The notes beneath the pieces are model-generated. The model ran no database searches, was not told the origin of the DNA, and saw only the letters and a program-made list of their open reading frames with translations. A program made the position numbers and the translations under genes. A stretch of 64,000 nucleotides of DNA from DASUCS01 sp041166745 (GTDB taxonomy: Bacteria > Actinomycetota > Acidimicrobiia > Acidimicrobiales > JACDCH01), in assembly GCA_041166745.1 (NCBI GenBank), contig JBEEGH010000009.1, positions 62,001 to 126,000 of the forward strand, given 5' to 3'. The stretch's first letter is position 1; each line of letters starts with the position of its first letter. Below are positions 55,352 through 64,000 of the stretch, one piece after another.

Positions 55352-56806
55352 ATGGTCACCGTGTCGTTCGCTCGCCGCCTCACCGACCTGGCGCTCGCCG
55401 CGCCGGAACGCATCGCGCTGACGTGCGGCGCCGAGCACGTCACGAGAGCCGAGTTCGATGCACGAGCCAACCGTCTCGCACGCGATCTGGCAGCCCGGAG
55501 CGTCGAAGTCGGCGACATGGTCACGATTGCGTTGCCCAACTCGGTGGAGTGGTTCGTGGCTGTTGCCGCGGCATGGAAGATCGGCGCAATCCCGCAGCCC
55601 GTGTCGGCCCACCTGCCTGATCGAGAGCTCGCGGCGATCGTCGAGCTCGCAGATCCCAAGGTCGTGTTCGGCGTCGACGAGGGCAAGTTCGCCGACCGCA
55701 CGTGCCTGCCCGCCGGCTACGCCCCGCCGGCAGACATCGACGACACCCCGCTCCCCGACGCGATATCGCCGGCGTGGAAAGCGCCGACGTCCGGCGGTTC
55801 GACCGGACGCCCGAAGCTGATCGTGTCCGGCGACCCGTCGACGATCGATCCGGAAGCGCCGTCAGCCCTGTTGTTCGAGCACGACCGCGTATTCGTCCTT
55901 CCCGGTCCGCTGTACCACAACGGACCGATCGTGTGGTCGTGCCAAGCGCTGCTCTACGGCAACCATGTCGTGGTGCTTCCGCGCTTCGACGCCGAGGCGA
56001 CGCTCGCGGCCATCGACGAGTACAAGGCCGACATCGTCTATCTCGTGCCGACGATGATGAAGCGCATCTGGCGCCTGCCAGAGGAGGTGCGCGACAGCTA
56101 CGACCTGTCGTCGCTGCGCTGGGTGTGGCATCTCGCGGAGCCCTGCCCCGAGTGGCTGAAGGCGGCGTGGATCGAATGGCTCGGCCCCGAACGGATCATC
56201 GAGCTGTACGCGGGAACCGAGGCGCAGACCGCGACGGTGATCATCGGCACCGAATGGCTCGAACACCGTGGCTCCGTAGGGCGACCGATCAACGGGGAGA
56301 TCGTGATCCTCGATGCACTCGGCAACGAGCTCACGCCCGGCAACGAAGGTGAAGTGTGGCTGCGCTCGAGTCGCGACACGCCCACCTACCACTACGTCGG
56401 GGCCGAGGCTCGAACCCGCGAAGGCGGATGGGAGTCGCTCGGCGATGTCGGCTGGGTCGACGGCGACGGCTACCTGTACCTCGGCGACCGGATGCAGGAC
56501 ATGATCCTGAGCGGCGGCGCCAACATCTATCCCGCAGAGATCGAGGCCGCGATCCAAGAGCATCCGGCCGTGCGGTCGGTCGTGGTGATCGGACTGCCCG
56601 ACGACGACCTGGGTAGCCGTGCTCATGCGATCGTCGAGGCAGATGCTTCCGCGGTCAGCGAGCAGGAGCTCCTCGAGTTCTTGGGGGAGCGGCTCGTGCG
56701 GTACAAGATCCCGCGCAGTGTCGAGTACGTCAGCGACGCGCTGCGCGACGACGCAGGAAAGGTGCGGCGCGGACAGCTGCGCGCCGACCGACTGCCGGAG
56801 TCTTAG
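55352..56806 (+). CDS. AMP-dependent acyl-CoA synthetase/ligase
   Basis: This 484-aa adenylate-forming enzyme activates a carboxylic acid as its CoA thioester. The P-loop is KAPTSGGSTGRPKLIVSG, the A5 region YAGTEAQTATVI, then LGDVGWVDGDGYLYLGDR (A7/A8) and the C-terminal YPAEIEAAIQEHP with the catalytic-lysine region RYKIPRSVEYV...DAGKVRRGQL. It is close in style to FadD-type acyl ligases of actinobacteria. Length is on the short side (usual 500-560). Its stop overlaps the convergent molybdoenzyme gene by 4 bp. Confidence 0.87.
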   Translation: MVTVSFARRLTDLALAAPERIALTCGAEHVTRAEFDARANRLARDLAARSVEVGDMVTIALPNSVEWFVAVAAAWKIGAIPQPVSAHLPDRELAAIVELADPKVVFGVDEGKFADRTCLPAGYAPPADIDDTPLPDAISPAWKAPTSGGSTGRPKLIVSGDPSTIDPEAPSALLFEHDRVFVLPGPLYHNGPIVWSCQALLYGNHVVVLPRFDAEATLAAIDEYKADIVYLVPTMMKRIWRLPEEVRDSYDLSSLRWVWHLAEPCPEWLKAAWIEWLGPERIIELYAGTEAQTATVIIGTEWLEHRGSVGRPINGEIVILDALGNELTPGNEGEVWLRSSRDTPTYHYVGAEARTREGGWESLGDVGWVDGDGYLYLGDRMQDMILSGGANIYPAEIEAAIQEHPAVRSVVVIGLPDDDLGSRAHAIVEADASAVSEQELLEFLGERLVRYKIPRSVEYVSDALRDDAGKVRRGQLRADRLPES

Positions 56807-59115
56807 CCGCGCGCCACGAACTTGGGAGGTTCGTGTGCGCGCACGGGCGGGGGCTCGCCCTCGAAGCGTTCGATCTCGACCAGCACGTGCTGCCCGGTCG
56901 ACCCCTGCGCGAGGCGCGAGGTGCCGCGATCGGTGGTGAGCACGTTCGGATTGCCGTGCGCGCACACCGAGTCGGGAACGGACGGATCGACGGGATCGAA
57001 CCACGCACCGGTCGAGAGGTTGACCACGTTCGGCCGCACATCGTCCGTGACGATCGCGCCGGCAAGGCAGGAGCCTCGATCGTTGAACACGCGCACGACA
57101 TCGCCGTCGTGAATCCCTCGGGCGGTCGCGTCATTCGAATGCATGCGGATCGGCTCGCGGCCGGCGACCTTCGATGCCTGGCTGTGCTTCCCGTTGTCGA
57201 GCTGGCCGTGTAGCCGCGGCGTCGGTTGGTTGGCGATCAAATGGAGAGGGAAGCGCGCGGCCCGCGCGCTGCCCAACCATTCCTCCGGTTCGATCCACAC
57301 CGGATGACCGGGGCAGTCGTCGTACCCGAACGCGTCGATCGTGGTGGAGAACAACTCGATGCGACCGCTCGGCGTCGGCATCTTGCGGGCGACAGGGTCA
57401 TCACGGAAGCGGTCGAACAGGCTGTGGTCGTCGGAGCTGAACGGCAAGCGGGTCTCGCCGTTCTCCCAGAATTCGTCGAACGGCGGAACGACGACGCCGC
57501 GCTCCGCGACGCGTGACCGGAACCGCTCGTAGATGTGCTCGACCCACTCACGCGCCGTGCGACCTTCGGTGAACTCGTCCCAGACGCCGAGACGCTTCGA
57601 CAACTCGGCAAAGGCCTCGTAGTCATCGCGGGCCGCGCCGGCCGGCTCGAGGGCGCGCGGCATGGCGATCACGTAACCGTCGTTGCGCCCGCAACCGACG
57701 TCGTCGCGCTCGAGCGACGCGGTGGTCGGCAGCACGATGTCGGCGTGCCGGGCGGTGGCGGTCCAGTACGACTCGTGAACGACGATGGTGTCGGGTCGAG
57801 CGAAGGCGCGTCGCAGCCGGTTGAGGTCTTGGTGGTGATGGAACGGGTTGCCACCCGCCCAGTACACGAGGCGGATGTCGGGCAGCCGGAGCGTGCGCCC
57901 GTCGTAGTCGAGGGTGCCGCCAGGGTGCTCGAGCAGGTAGCTGATCTGGGCGACCGGGATGTAGGTGTCGATGGGGTTGCGACCCTGCTCGAACAGCGGC
58001 AGTGGGTACGGCACCGTCGGCGCACCTACATCCGCCATCGAGCCGTAGCCGTGGCCGAACCCTCCGCCCGGCAAACCGATCTGGCCGAGCAGCGCGGCCA
58101 GTGCGATTCCCATCCACACGGGTTGTTCGCCGTGTTGCGTGCGTTGCAGGCCCCAGCTCACGGTGACGAGCGTGCGGTTCTCGGTCATGCGATGGGCGAG
58201 CTCGCGGATCGTCGACGCCTCGATGCTGCTGATTGCTTCGGCCCACTCGGGGCTCTTCGGCTGGCCGTCTTCCTCGCCGAGGATGTAGGCGATGAGCCGA
58301 TCGGCTCCGACCGTGTAGCGCTCGAGGAACTCCGTGTCGTGTAGGCCTTCGGTCACGAGCACGTGCGCGAGGGCCAGCATCACGGCCGTGTCCGTGCCCG
58401 GCATCACGGGATGCCACGTGGCCTTCACGTCGTTCGGGAGGTCGGAACGCAGCGGGCTGAACAACTCGAAGCTCAGGCCGCGCTGCGCAGCCGCGGCCAG
58501 GCTCGGCGGCAGCGTGTGGCGGGTGACGCCTCCCGGGCTGACCCACGCGTTCTTGACGTTCATCCCACCGAATGCGACGACGAGTTCGGTGTGTTCGAGG
58601 ATCGCCTTCCATGTCGTGGCGCGCCGCAGCACTTCGGCCGCGCTGCCGACGACGTGGGGAAGGATGACTTCCGACGCGCCAAGCGAGTAGCTGTTGACTG
58701 ACGCGGTGTAGCCGCCGATGCAATTCAGGAAGCGATGTACCTGACCCTGCGCATGGTGGAAACGTCCCGCACTGGCCCAGCCATACGAGCCGCCGTAGAT
58801 CGACTCGTTCCCGTGCGTCGCGCGTACTCGCTGTAGTTCGCCGGCGACGAGATCAAGGGCTTCGGCCCATTCGACCTCGACGTACTCGTCCGCGCCGCGA
58901 CGGCTGTCGGGCCCCGGTCCGTTCTCGAGCCAGCCCTTCCGTACGGACGGCCGGGCGACGCGCGCCTTGTGGTGCACCCCGTCGACGAAGTTGGCCAGGA
59001 GCGGAGACGGCGCCGGGTCGTCGGGATGACCTTCGACCGCGACGACACGGTCGTCGTCGACCGTCACGCGGAATGCGCCCCAATGGGACAGATGCGGAAG
59101 CGTTCGACGAGTCAT
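56803..59115 (-). CDS. Molybdopterin oxidoreductase, BisC/TorZ type
   Basis: This 770-aa bis-MGD molybdoenzyme of the DMSO-reductase family is closest in motif to biotin-sulfoxide and TMAO reductases. It has YGGSYGWASAGRFHHAQGQVH (cut to GGSYGWASAGRFHHAQ), FLNCIGGYTASVNSYSLGASE (cut to GGYTASVNSYSLGA, serine as likely Mo ligand), WAGGNPFHHHQDLN and the C-terminal molybdopterin-binding domain (NDATARGIHDGDVVRVFNDRG, cut to GIHDGDVVRVFND). There is no N-terminal Fe-S motif and no Tat signal, so a cytoplasmic single-subunit enzyme is expected. The start is the ATG at 59115. Confidence 0.87.
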   Translation of the reverse strand: MTRRTLPHLSHWGAFRVTVDDDRVVAVEGHPDDPAPSPLLANFVDGVHHKARVARPSVRKGWLENGPGPDSRRGADEYVEVEWAEALDLVAGELQRVRATHGNESIYGGSYGWASAGRFHHAQGQVHRFLNCIGGYTASVNSYSLGASEVILPHVVGSAAEVLRRATTWKAILEHTELVVAFGGMNVKNAWVSPGGVTRHTLPPSLAAAAQRGLSFELFSPLRSDLPNDVKATWHPVMPGTDTAVMLALAHVLVTEGLHDTEFLERYTVGADRLIAYILGEEDGQPKSPEWAEAISSIEASTIRELAHRMTENRTLVTVSWGLQRTQHGEQPVWMGIALAALLGQIGLPGGGFGHGYGSMADVGAPTVPYPLPLFEQGRNPIDTYIPVAQISYLLEHPGGTLDYDGRTLRLPDIRLVYWAGGNPFHHHQDLNRLRRAFARPDTIVVHESYWTATARHADIVLPTTASLERDDVGCGRNDGYVIAMPRALEPAGAARDDYEAFAELSKRLGVWDEFTEGRTAREWVEHIYERFRSRVAERGVVVPPFDEFWENGETRLPFSSDDHSLFDRFRDDPVARKMPTPSGRIELFSTTIDAFGYDDCPGHPVWIEPEEWLGSARAARFPLHLIANQPTPRLHGQLDNGKHSQASKVAGREPIRMHSNDATARGIHDGDVVRVFNDRGSCLAGAIVTDDVRPNVVNLSTGAWFDPVDPSVPDSVCAHGNPNVLTTDRGTSRLAQGSTGQHVLVEIERFEGEPPPVRAHEPPKFVARG

Positions 59116-59149
59116 CGGTTCCCGACAAACGGCATGCGAGGATCCTCTC

Positions 59150-59827
59150 GTGCACGTGCTCGACAACCCGGTGTGGCACGCCCTCACCGGTCCCCAGCAA
59201 AAGGTAGCGGACGCTCGTTCGGCGGCCGCCCGGTATGCCCCCGATGTCGCGCCGTTTGCCGCCGTGCCCGATGTGCCGACCACCGCGACGTGGGACGACC
59301 TCCGCGACCTCGTGGGCCCAGGAGGAGCAGCTGTCCTCTTCGCGAAGCCGCCGAACGTGCCAGACGGATGGGAGGAGTTGTTCCGTATTCCGACGGCACA
59401 AATGATCGCGACGAACGTGGATCGAGCGACGGCGACGGATGCGCGGCTGCTCGGCCCGGACGACGTGGCGGACATGCTCGCGCTGGTGGGACGCACCCAT
59501 CCCGGGCCGTTCGAGCGGCGCACGATCGAGCTGGGCGACTACCTCGGGGTTCGGAACGACGCCGGTGAGCTGATCGCCATGGCCGGGATGCGCATGCACA
59601 CGCCCGGCTACATCGAGATCAGCGCGGTCTGTACCGACGAGGCCGCTCGCGGCCGCGGGTTGGCCAGCGTCCTCGTGCGTGATCTCGTCGGTCGCATCGT
59701 CGACCGAGGTGAGACCCCCATCCTGCACGTGATGACCACCAACGTGAGCGCGATTCGTGTCTACGACGAGCTCGGGTTCACGCTCCGTCGGGAACAAGAC
59801 GTCATCGGCCTCCGCCCTCCGCACTAG
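59150..59827 (+). CDS. GNAT-family N-acetyltransferase (FR47-like)
   Basis: This 225-aa acetyltransferase has an N-terminal domain followed by a GNAT core with ACIMAGMRM-type strand (LIAMAGMRMHTPGYIEISAV, cut to MAGMRMHTPGYIEIS). The acetyl-CoA loop is DEAARGRGLASVLVRDLV (R-x-x-G-x-G/A form). The C-terminal region SAIRVYDELGFTLRREQDVIGL (cut to RVYDELGFTLRRE) is typical of GNATs. The start is GTG. Substrate is unknown. Confidence 0.83.
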   Translation: MHVLDNPVWHALTGPQQKVADARSAAARYAPDVAPFAAVPDVPTTATWDDLRDLVGPGGAAVLFAKPPNVPDGWEELFRIPTAQMIATNVDRATATDARLLGPDDVADMLALVGRTHPGPFERRTIELGDYLGVRNDAGELIAMAGMRMHTPGYIEISAVCTDEAARGRGLASVLVRDLVGRIVDRGETPILHVMTTNVSAIRVYDELGFTLRREQDVIGLRPPH

Positions 59828-59830
59828 CAT
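59825..59830 (+). promoter_or_regulatory. Leaderless -10 box overlapping a stop codon
   Basis: TAGCAT starts with the TAG stop of the acetyltransferase gene and lies 8 nt before the response regulator ATG at 59839. Confidence 0.35.
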
Positions 59831-59838
59831 CGCCGCTG

Positions 59839-60231
59839 ATGGCGGACAGCACCGTGCTGGTGGTCGATGACGACCCGGTGATCCTCAAGCTTCTCGAGGT
59901 CAACTTCGAGATGGAGGGCTTCACCGTGCTGGTTGCCCGCGACGGCGAAGAGGGGATCGAAGTCGCTCGCACCGACCAACCCGACCTCATCGTCAGCGAC
60001 ATCATGATGCCGAGGGTGTCGGGCCTCGAACTGGTCACCGCGCTCAAAGGCGACCCGGCCACCAGTGAGATCCCGATCATCCTGCTGTCGGCCAAAGCAC
60101 AGAACGCCGACGTCCGCTCCGGTCTCGATGCCGGAGCCGACGACTACGTCACAAAGCCGTTCGAACCGCTCGATCTCGTGGATCGCGTCAATCGGTTGCT
60201 CGAGGCCCGCGCTTCGAAGCGACCCTCCTGA
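59839..60231 (+). CDS. Single-domain response regulator (CheY-like)
   Basis: This 130-aa receiver domain has acidic pocket VVDDDP, phospho-acceptor Asp in LIVSDIMMPRVSG (Asp54 approximately), Ser in ILLSAKAQ and the conserved Lys-Pro in YVTKPFEP. No output domain follows and no kinase is adjacent. It precedes argS by 16 bp, so co-expression is possible. The target is unknown. Confidence 0.86.
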   Translation: MADSTVLVVDDDPVILKLLEVNFEMEGFTVLVARDGEEGIEVARTDQPDLIVSDIMMPRVSGLELVTALKGDPATSEIPIILLSAKAQNADVRSGLDAGADDYVTKPFEPLDLVDRVNRLLEARASKRPS

Positions 60232-60247
60232 CGGACAGCGGCCCACC

Positions 60248-61864
60248 GTGATCCGGGATGTGCTCGAGCAGTCGTTGCGCGACGCCCTTGCGGCGGTCGG
60301 CGTCGACGCGCCCGCGACCGTGCATCTCGAGCGGCCAGCACGCCGCGAGCACGGCGACTGGTCCTCGAACGTGGCCATGGCTACCGCCAAGGCGGCGAGC
60401 CGCAACCCGCGTGAGCTCGCAACCGAGCTGGTCGACTGGCTGAACGCGCATCCGACGCAACACGTCGAGCGGGTCGAGCTGGCCGGTCCCGGCTTCGTCA
60501 ACTTCCACCTCCGCGCCACTTGGCTGCACGACGTGCTGACCGACGTCGTCGAGCAAGGCGAAGAGAACTACGCACGCTTCGGCTTCGGCGCCGGCGAGCG
60601 CGTCCAGGTGGAATTCGTGTCGGCCAATCCCACCGGGCCGATCCATGTCGGCAACGGTTGGTTCGCTTCGTACGGCGACTCCGTTGCTCGTCTGTTGGAG
60701 CGGTCCGGGTACGACGTCAGTCGCGAGTACTACGTGAACGACACCGGCGGTCAGATCCGCCGGCTCGGTGCCAGCGTTCTCGCTCGCCGCGCCGGTCAGC
60801 CGGTGCCCGAGGACGGCTATCCCAGCGCGTTCGTGAAGGGGCTCGCGTCCGCGTACGACGGCCCGGAAGAAGTCGAAGCCGCGGGACGATGGGCCGCGGA
60901 GCGCATCCTCGGATTCATTCGCCATCAGATGCACGACGTCCACATCGACTACGACGAGTGGTACAGCCAGGCGTCGATCGAGGAGAGCGAGGCGGTCGGA
61001 GAGACGATCGCGTTGCTCGCCGAGAAGGGTGTCCTCTTCGAGGAGGACGGTGCTCTGTGGATTCGCACCGGGGAGCACGGTGATCCGCGGGAGAAGCGGG
61101 TGCTGCGCCGCTCACCGGAACAGGGTGGCGACTACACCTACCTCGCGGGCGACATCGCGTACCACCGCAACAAGTTCCTGATTCGCGGGTTCGATCGCGT
61201 GATCAACGTCTGGGGCGCAGATCATCAGGGCCAAGTGAGGAGCCTCCAAGCCGCGGTGGCGATTCTCGGTGTCGATCCGAGCCGTCTCGAGATCCGCATC
61301 GGCCAGATGGTGTCCCTCGCTGGCGGTCGAATCGGCAAACGCCTCGGCAACGCCGTCGATCTCGATGACTTCGTCGACGACATCGGCCCGGACGTCATGC
61401 GCCTGCTTTCGCTGATGACCTCGATCGATCAGGCGCCAACGATCGACCTCGACAAGCTGCGCGCGGAGTCGAAGGAATCACCCGTGTACTACGTGCAGTA
61501 CGCGCACGCGCGAATCGCGTCCATCTCGAGGGTCGCCGCGGAGCGCAACGTGGCGCGTGCTCCGTTGTCCGCGGCTGATCGCTCGCTGCTCACGCACGAA
61601 CGGGAGCTCGAGCTGCTGCGGAGCCTGTCCGAGCTTCCCGACGTGCTGCTCGCCGCGTGCGAAGACCGGGCTCCGCACAAGATCTCGACGTGGGTGCGCG
61701 AGTTGGCCGATCGGTTCCACGGCTTCTACCACGACTGTTACGTCATGGGAGAGGGCGTGAGTCCTGAGCTCACGCAGGCGCGACTCTGGTTGGTCGAGGC
61801 GGCCCGCATCGGTTTCGCCATCGGCCTCGACCTGCTCGGGGTCTCGGCGCCGGAATCGATGTAG
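60248..61864 (+). CDS. argS: Arginyl-tRNA synthetase
   Basis: This 538-aa class I synthetase charges tRNA-Arg. An N-terminal Add-1 domain precedes VEFVSANPTGPIHVGNGW (HIGH-like HVGN) and YVNDTGGQI. ADHQGQVRSLQAAV and MVSLAGGRIGKRLGNAVDLDD follow, cut to LAGGRIGKRLGN, which sits where the KMSK-like loop is expected in a relaxed form. The C-terminal DALR domain ends ELADRFHGFYHDCYVMGEG, cut to DRFHGFYHDCYVMG. The start is GTG at 60248; the longer frame overlaps the response regulator. lysA follows after 5 bp. Confidence 0.93.
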   Translation: MIRDVLEQSLRDALAAVGVDAPATVHLERPARREHGDWSSNVAMATAKAASRNPRELATELVDWLNAHPTQHVERVELAGPGFVNFHLRATWLHDVLTDVVEQGEENYARFGFGAGERVQVEFVSANPTGPIHVGNGWFASYGDSVARLLERSGYDVSREYYVNDTGGQIRRLGASVLARRAGQPVPEDGYPSAFVKGLASAYDGPEEVEAAGRWAAERILGFIRHQMHDVHIDYDEWYSQASIEESEAVGETIALLAEKGVLFEEDGALWIRTGEHGDPREKRVLRRSPEQGGDYTYLAGDIAYHRNKFLIRGFDRVINVWGADHQGQVRSLQAAVAILGVDPSRLEIRIGQMVSLAGGRIGKRLGNAVDLDDFVDDIGPDVMRLLSLMTSIDQAPTIDLDKLRAESKESPVYYVQYAHARIASISRVAAERNVARAPLSAADRSLLTHERELELLRSLSELPDVLLAACEDRAPHKISTWVRELADRFHGFYHDCYVMGEGVSPELTQARLWLVEAARIGFAIGLDLLGVSAPESM

Positions 61865-61869
61865 GTGCC

Positions 61870-63141
61870 GTGACCCGGCCGATACCGACCAACCTGCTGC
61901 CGGACACGGCCGCGGTCGGCGACGACGGGTGGCTCACGATCGGCGGGTGTTCGCTCGACGACTTGGCGCGCGAATACGGCACGCCTCTCTTCGTCTACGA
62001 CGAGGAACACCTCCGGGCGCGCTGCCGCGAGGCCATAGCCGCGTTCCCCGACGGCGTCGCATACGCGACGAAGGCGTTCCTCTGCCGGGCGATGGCTCGT
62101 CTCGCGCTCGAGGAGGGCATGCGACTCGACGTCGCCACGAGCGGCGAGCTCCACGTTGCGCTGGCCGCGGGAGCGAGGGGCGACCAACTCGTGCTGCACG
62201 GCAACAACAAGAGCATCGACGAGCTCCGCTCAGCGCGAACAGCAGGCCTGACGATCGTGGTCGACTCGTTCGACGAGCTCGACCGGCTCGACGCGCTCCA
62301 CGCTGACGACGGCATCGCGCCGAGGACCCTTGTGCGAATCACGCCGGGAGTGGAGGCGCACACCCACGATTTCATCCGGACCGGTCAGACCGACTCGAAG
62401 TTCGGATTCGGCGTCGCGTCCGGCGACGCGGCCAAGGCGATAGAGCGAGCGAGCGCGTCCGCGTCGATCGAGTTCGATGGCTTGCACCTCCATATCGGCA
62501 GTCAGGTCTTCGTCGCCGACTTCTTCCATCAAGCAATCGATGTCGTTGCACCGTTCGTGCGCGATCTCGAACTGGGTGAGCTGTCGATCGGTGGCGGCCT
62601 CGGCGTGGCCTACGTCGACGGGGAGGAGGCGCCGACGATCACACAATGGGCGCGTTCCGTGCGTGATGCCACCGCAGCCGCTGGTATCCGCGCCCGCATC
62701 ACCGCCGAGCCCGGCCGAGCGATCGTCGCCGCCGCGGCGGTCACGCTTTACACCGTGGGCACCGTCAAACACCTGCCTGACATCCGCACGTATGTGTCGG
62801 TGGACGGTGGGATGAGCGACAACCCTCGGCCGGTGTTGTACGGCAGCGGCTACGAGGCCTTTCTCCCGCGTGATCCGTTCGCCGAACGTCCCGATGTCGT
62901 CCGCATCGTGGGCAAGCACTGCGAGTCGGGCGACGTGCTGGTCCGCGAAGCAAGCGTGCCCGCCGACCTGGGCGTTGGTGACGTGCTCGCCACCCCCGTG
63001 ACCGGGGCCTATGGGCACTCGATGGGGTCGAACTACAACAAGGTGCTTCGGCCCGGTGTGGTGTTCGTGGCCGCCGGCGATGCCCGGCTGGTCGTGCGCC
63101 GCGAGACACTCGACGACCTTTTGATCACCGATCTCGGCTGA
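61870..63141 (+). CDS. lysA: Diaminopimelate decarboxylase
   Basis: This 423-aa PLP enzyme makes lysine from meso-diaminopimelate. The PLP lysine lies in VAYATKAFLCRAM, the phosphate-binding region in SIGGGLGVAY, and GLHLHIGSQVF, ITAEPGRAIV, KHCESGDVL (active-site Cys) and GAYGHSMGSNYN are all conserved. The start is GTG. It follows argS closely, an argS-lysA order common in actinobacteria, where hom and thr genes often come next. Confidence 0.93.
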   Translation: MTRPIPTNLLPDTAAVGDDGWLTIGGCSLDDLAREYGTPLFVYDEEHLRARCREAIAAFPDGVAYATKAFLCRAMARLALEEGMRLDVATSGELHVALAAGARGDQLVLHGNNKSIDELRSARTAGLTIVVDSFDELDRLDALHADDGIAPRTLVRITPGVEAHTHDFIRTGQTDSKFGFGVASGDAAKAIERASASASIEFDGLHLHIGSQVFVADFFHQAIDVVAPFVRDLELGELSIGGGLGVAYVDGEEAPTITQWARSVRDATAAAGIRARITAEPGRAIVAAAAVTLYTVGTVKHLPDIRTYVSVDGGMSDNPRPVLYGSGYEAFLPRDPFAERPDVVRIVGKHCESGDVLVREASVPADLGVGDVLATPVTGAYGHSMGSNYNKVLRPGVVFVAAGDARLVVRRETLDDLLITDLG

Positions 63142-63222
63142 AACCGTAAGATTCGGGCAATTCGGTCGTTACAACTGCGGCGCGGGCACGCCAACCAGTC
63201 ACGAAACCACGTGGAGGTTCTG

Positions 63223-64000
63223 TTGCACCCGTTCCGCAGGCTCATCACCGGCTCATCGCTGGTCGCGCTCATCGCTGTCGGCGGGCTTTCCGCTGTCCAT
63301 CCCGCCGCGGCGGCTCCCACCTGGGCGCCGGCAGCAACGGCGGCCATCCATCCCGGAGTGCAGACTGTCACCGCAGGAGGCCAATGCACGGCGAACTTCG
63401 TGTTCACCGACGGCATCAAGGTCTTCATCGGTCAGGCCGCGCATTGTTCGGGCACCGGCGGCAACACCGCCACTAATGGGTGTGACTCAGGCTCGCTGCC
63501 GCTCGGCACTCCGGTGTCGGTCGGGGGCGCGTCCAAGCCCGGGAAGATGGTCTACAACTCCTGGCTCACGATGCAGGCGTTGCACGAGACGGACTCCGAG
63601 ACGTGCCAGTACAACGACTTGGCGATCGTCGAGCTCGACCCCGCGGATTACGGGAAGGTCAACCCCTCGATCCCGCGCTGGGGTGGACCAGTGGCCACCA
63701 GTTCGCCAGGCACGGTCACCGGCGACACGGTGTACACCTACGGCAATTCCTCGCTGCGCTTCGGTGTGTCACAAACGAGCCCGAAGCAAGGCACCAGCCT
63801 CGGCGACAGCCCGGGAGGTTGGTCGCACGACGTGTACACGGCGACCCCGGGGATCCCGGGCGACTCCGGCAGCGCGTTCCTCGACAAGAGCGGACGGGCC
63901 CTCGGAGTGCTCAGCACCGTGCAGATCGCACCCTTGGCGGGAAGCAACGGCGTAGGAGATGTCGGACGCGAAGTCGCCTACATGCAGGCGCACTCCGCGT
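63223..64000 (+). CDS. Secreted trypsin-like serine protease, 3'-truncated
   Basis: This protein of at least 259 aa is open to the window end. The TTG at 63223 is preceded by GGAGG (5 nt spacing). It has a signal peptide (RRLITGSSLVALIAVGG then AVHPAAAA) and a chymotrypsin-like domain: catalytic His74 in GQAAHCSG, Asp132 in YNDLAIVEL and Ser215 in GIPGDSGSAF. Cysteines at 55/75 and 87/128 can pair. This arrangement resembles small extracellular S1 proteases of actinobacteria. No propeptide is evident; the activation mode is not visible. Confidence 0.85.
   Translation, partial: MHPFRRLITGSSLVALIAVGGLSAVHPAAAAPTWAPAATAAIHPGVQTVTAGGQCTANFVFTDGIKVFIGQAAHCSGTGGNTATNGCDSGSLPLGTPVSVGGASKPGKMVYNSWLTMQALHETDSETCQYNDLAIVELDPADYGKVNPSIPRWGGPVATSSPGTVTGDTVYTYGNSSLRFGVSQTSPKQGTSLGDSPGGWSHDVYTATPGIPGDSGSAFLDKSGRALGVLSTVQIAPLAGSNGVGDVGREVAYMQAHSA

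Noticed and set aside
1..64000. CRISPR arrays, insertion sequences, prophage or rRNA genes
   Set aside because: No regularly spaced direct repeats, transposase, integrase or phage structural motifs, and no rRNA-like sequence, were seen on either strand.

Overview
The window is G+C-rich, densely packed chromosomal DNA from an actinobacterium, most likely of the class Acidimicrobiia. Reasons: a WhiB regulator, an LCP cell-wall protein, a DUF3107 protein, a paired Get3/ArsA-like ATPase locus, a DUF3090/SCO1664/histidine-phosphatase operon, F420-type oxidoreductases, and an N-terminal GWWQASDGKWYPPE motif that I associate with Acidimicrobiia. There is no rRNA, prophage, insertion sequence or CRISPR array, and no gene-free stretch reaches 300 bases.

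Layout. 1-5.7 kb: the end of an ABC1-family kinase, then a divergent Zur / zinc ABC transporter locus with two Zur-like boxes between them. 5.7-10.6 kb: TetR regulator, zinc alcohol dehydrogenase, and a divergent glycosyltransferase / glucosylglycerate-hydrolase-like pair. 10.6-15.3 kb: CoA-ester metabolism (two enoyl-CoA hydratases, carboxyltransferase, biotin carrier, SDR). 15.2-17.9 kb: lipoprotein, MFS transporter and class E sortase. 18.0-24.6 kb: a full System I cytochrome c maturation operon, ccmABCDEFGHI. 24.6-29.5 kb: AtuA-type protein, with its usual small partner domain encoded 3.2 kb away, plus SDR, cysteine hydrolase and SixA-type phosphatase. 29.5-32.5 kb: an iron-sulfur group (cysteine desulfurase, SufR-like regulator, Mrp). 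32.5-39.6 kb: a two-component pair, tandem ArsA-like ATPases, gamma-glutamyltransferase, and a convergent PdtaS / WhiB1-like pair. 39.7-49.9 kb: GDPD, diacylglycerol kinase, EtfBA, an ECF sigma factor with a DUF4349 protein, a sugar-lactone oxidase, the DUF3090 operon and a family 5 uracil-DNA glycosylase. 50-64 kb: F420-linked proteins, acyl-CoA dehydrogenase, LCP protein, tRNA-Arg(CCG), acyl-CoA ligase, BisC-type molybdoenzyme, GNAT, response regulator, ArgRS, LysA and a secreted trypsin-like protease cut by the window end.

The genes describe an aerobic heterotroph that degrades acyl-CoA substrates (dehydrogenase, hydratases, ligase, carboxylase and EtfAB), makes c-type cytochromes by the Ccm route and uses F420.

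The most unusual structure is a dispersed hairpin repeat with three copies. Two 82-bp copies sit inside the ccm operon. Each supplies the start codon of the next gene and encodes most of a 31-codon ORF whose start overlaps the upstream stop and whose stop overlaps the downstream start, so translational coupling could pass through the insertion. The third, partial copy separates an acyl-CoA dehydrogenase stop codon from a second, silently diverged copy of that gene's last 13 sense codons. Other regulatory signals are a perfect TGTGA-N6-TCACA site upstream of the whiB1-like gene, a perfect 20-bp palindrome in front of the acyl-CoA dehydrogenase, and many TANNNT boxes 6-8 nt before start codons (leaderless promoters), some arranged as overlapping bidirectional pairs.
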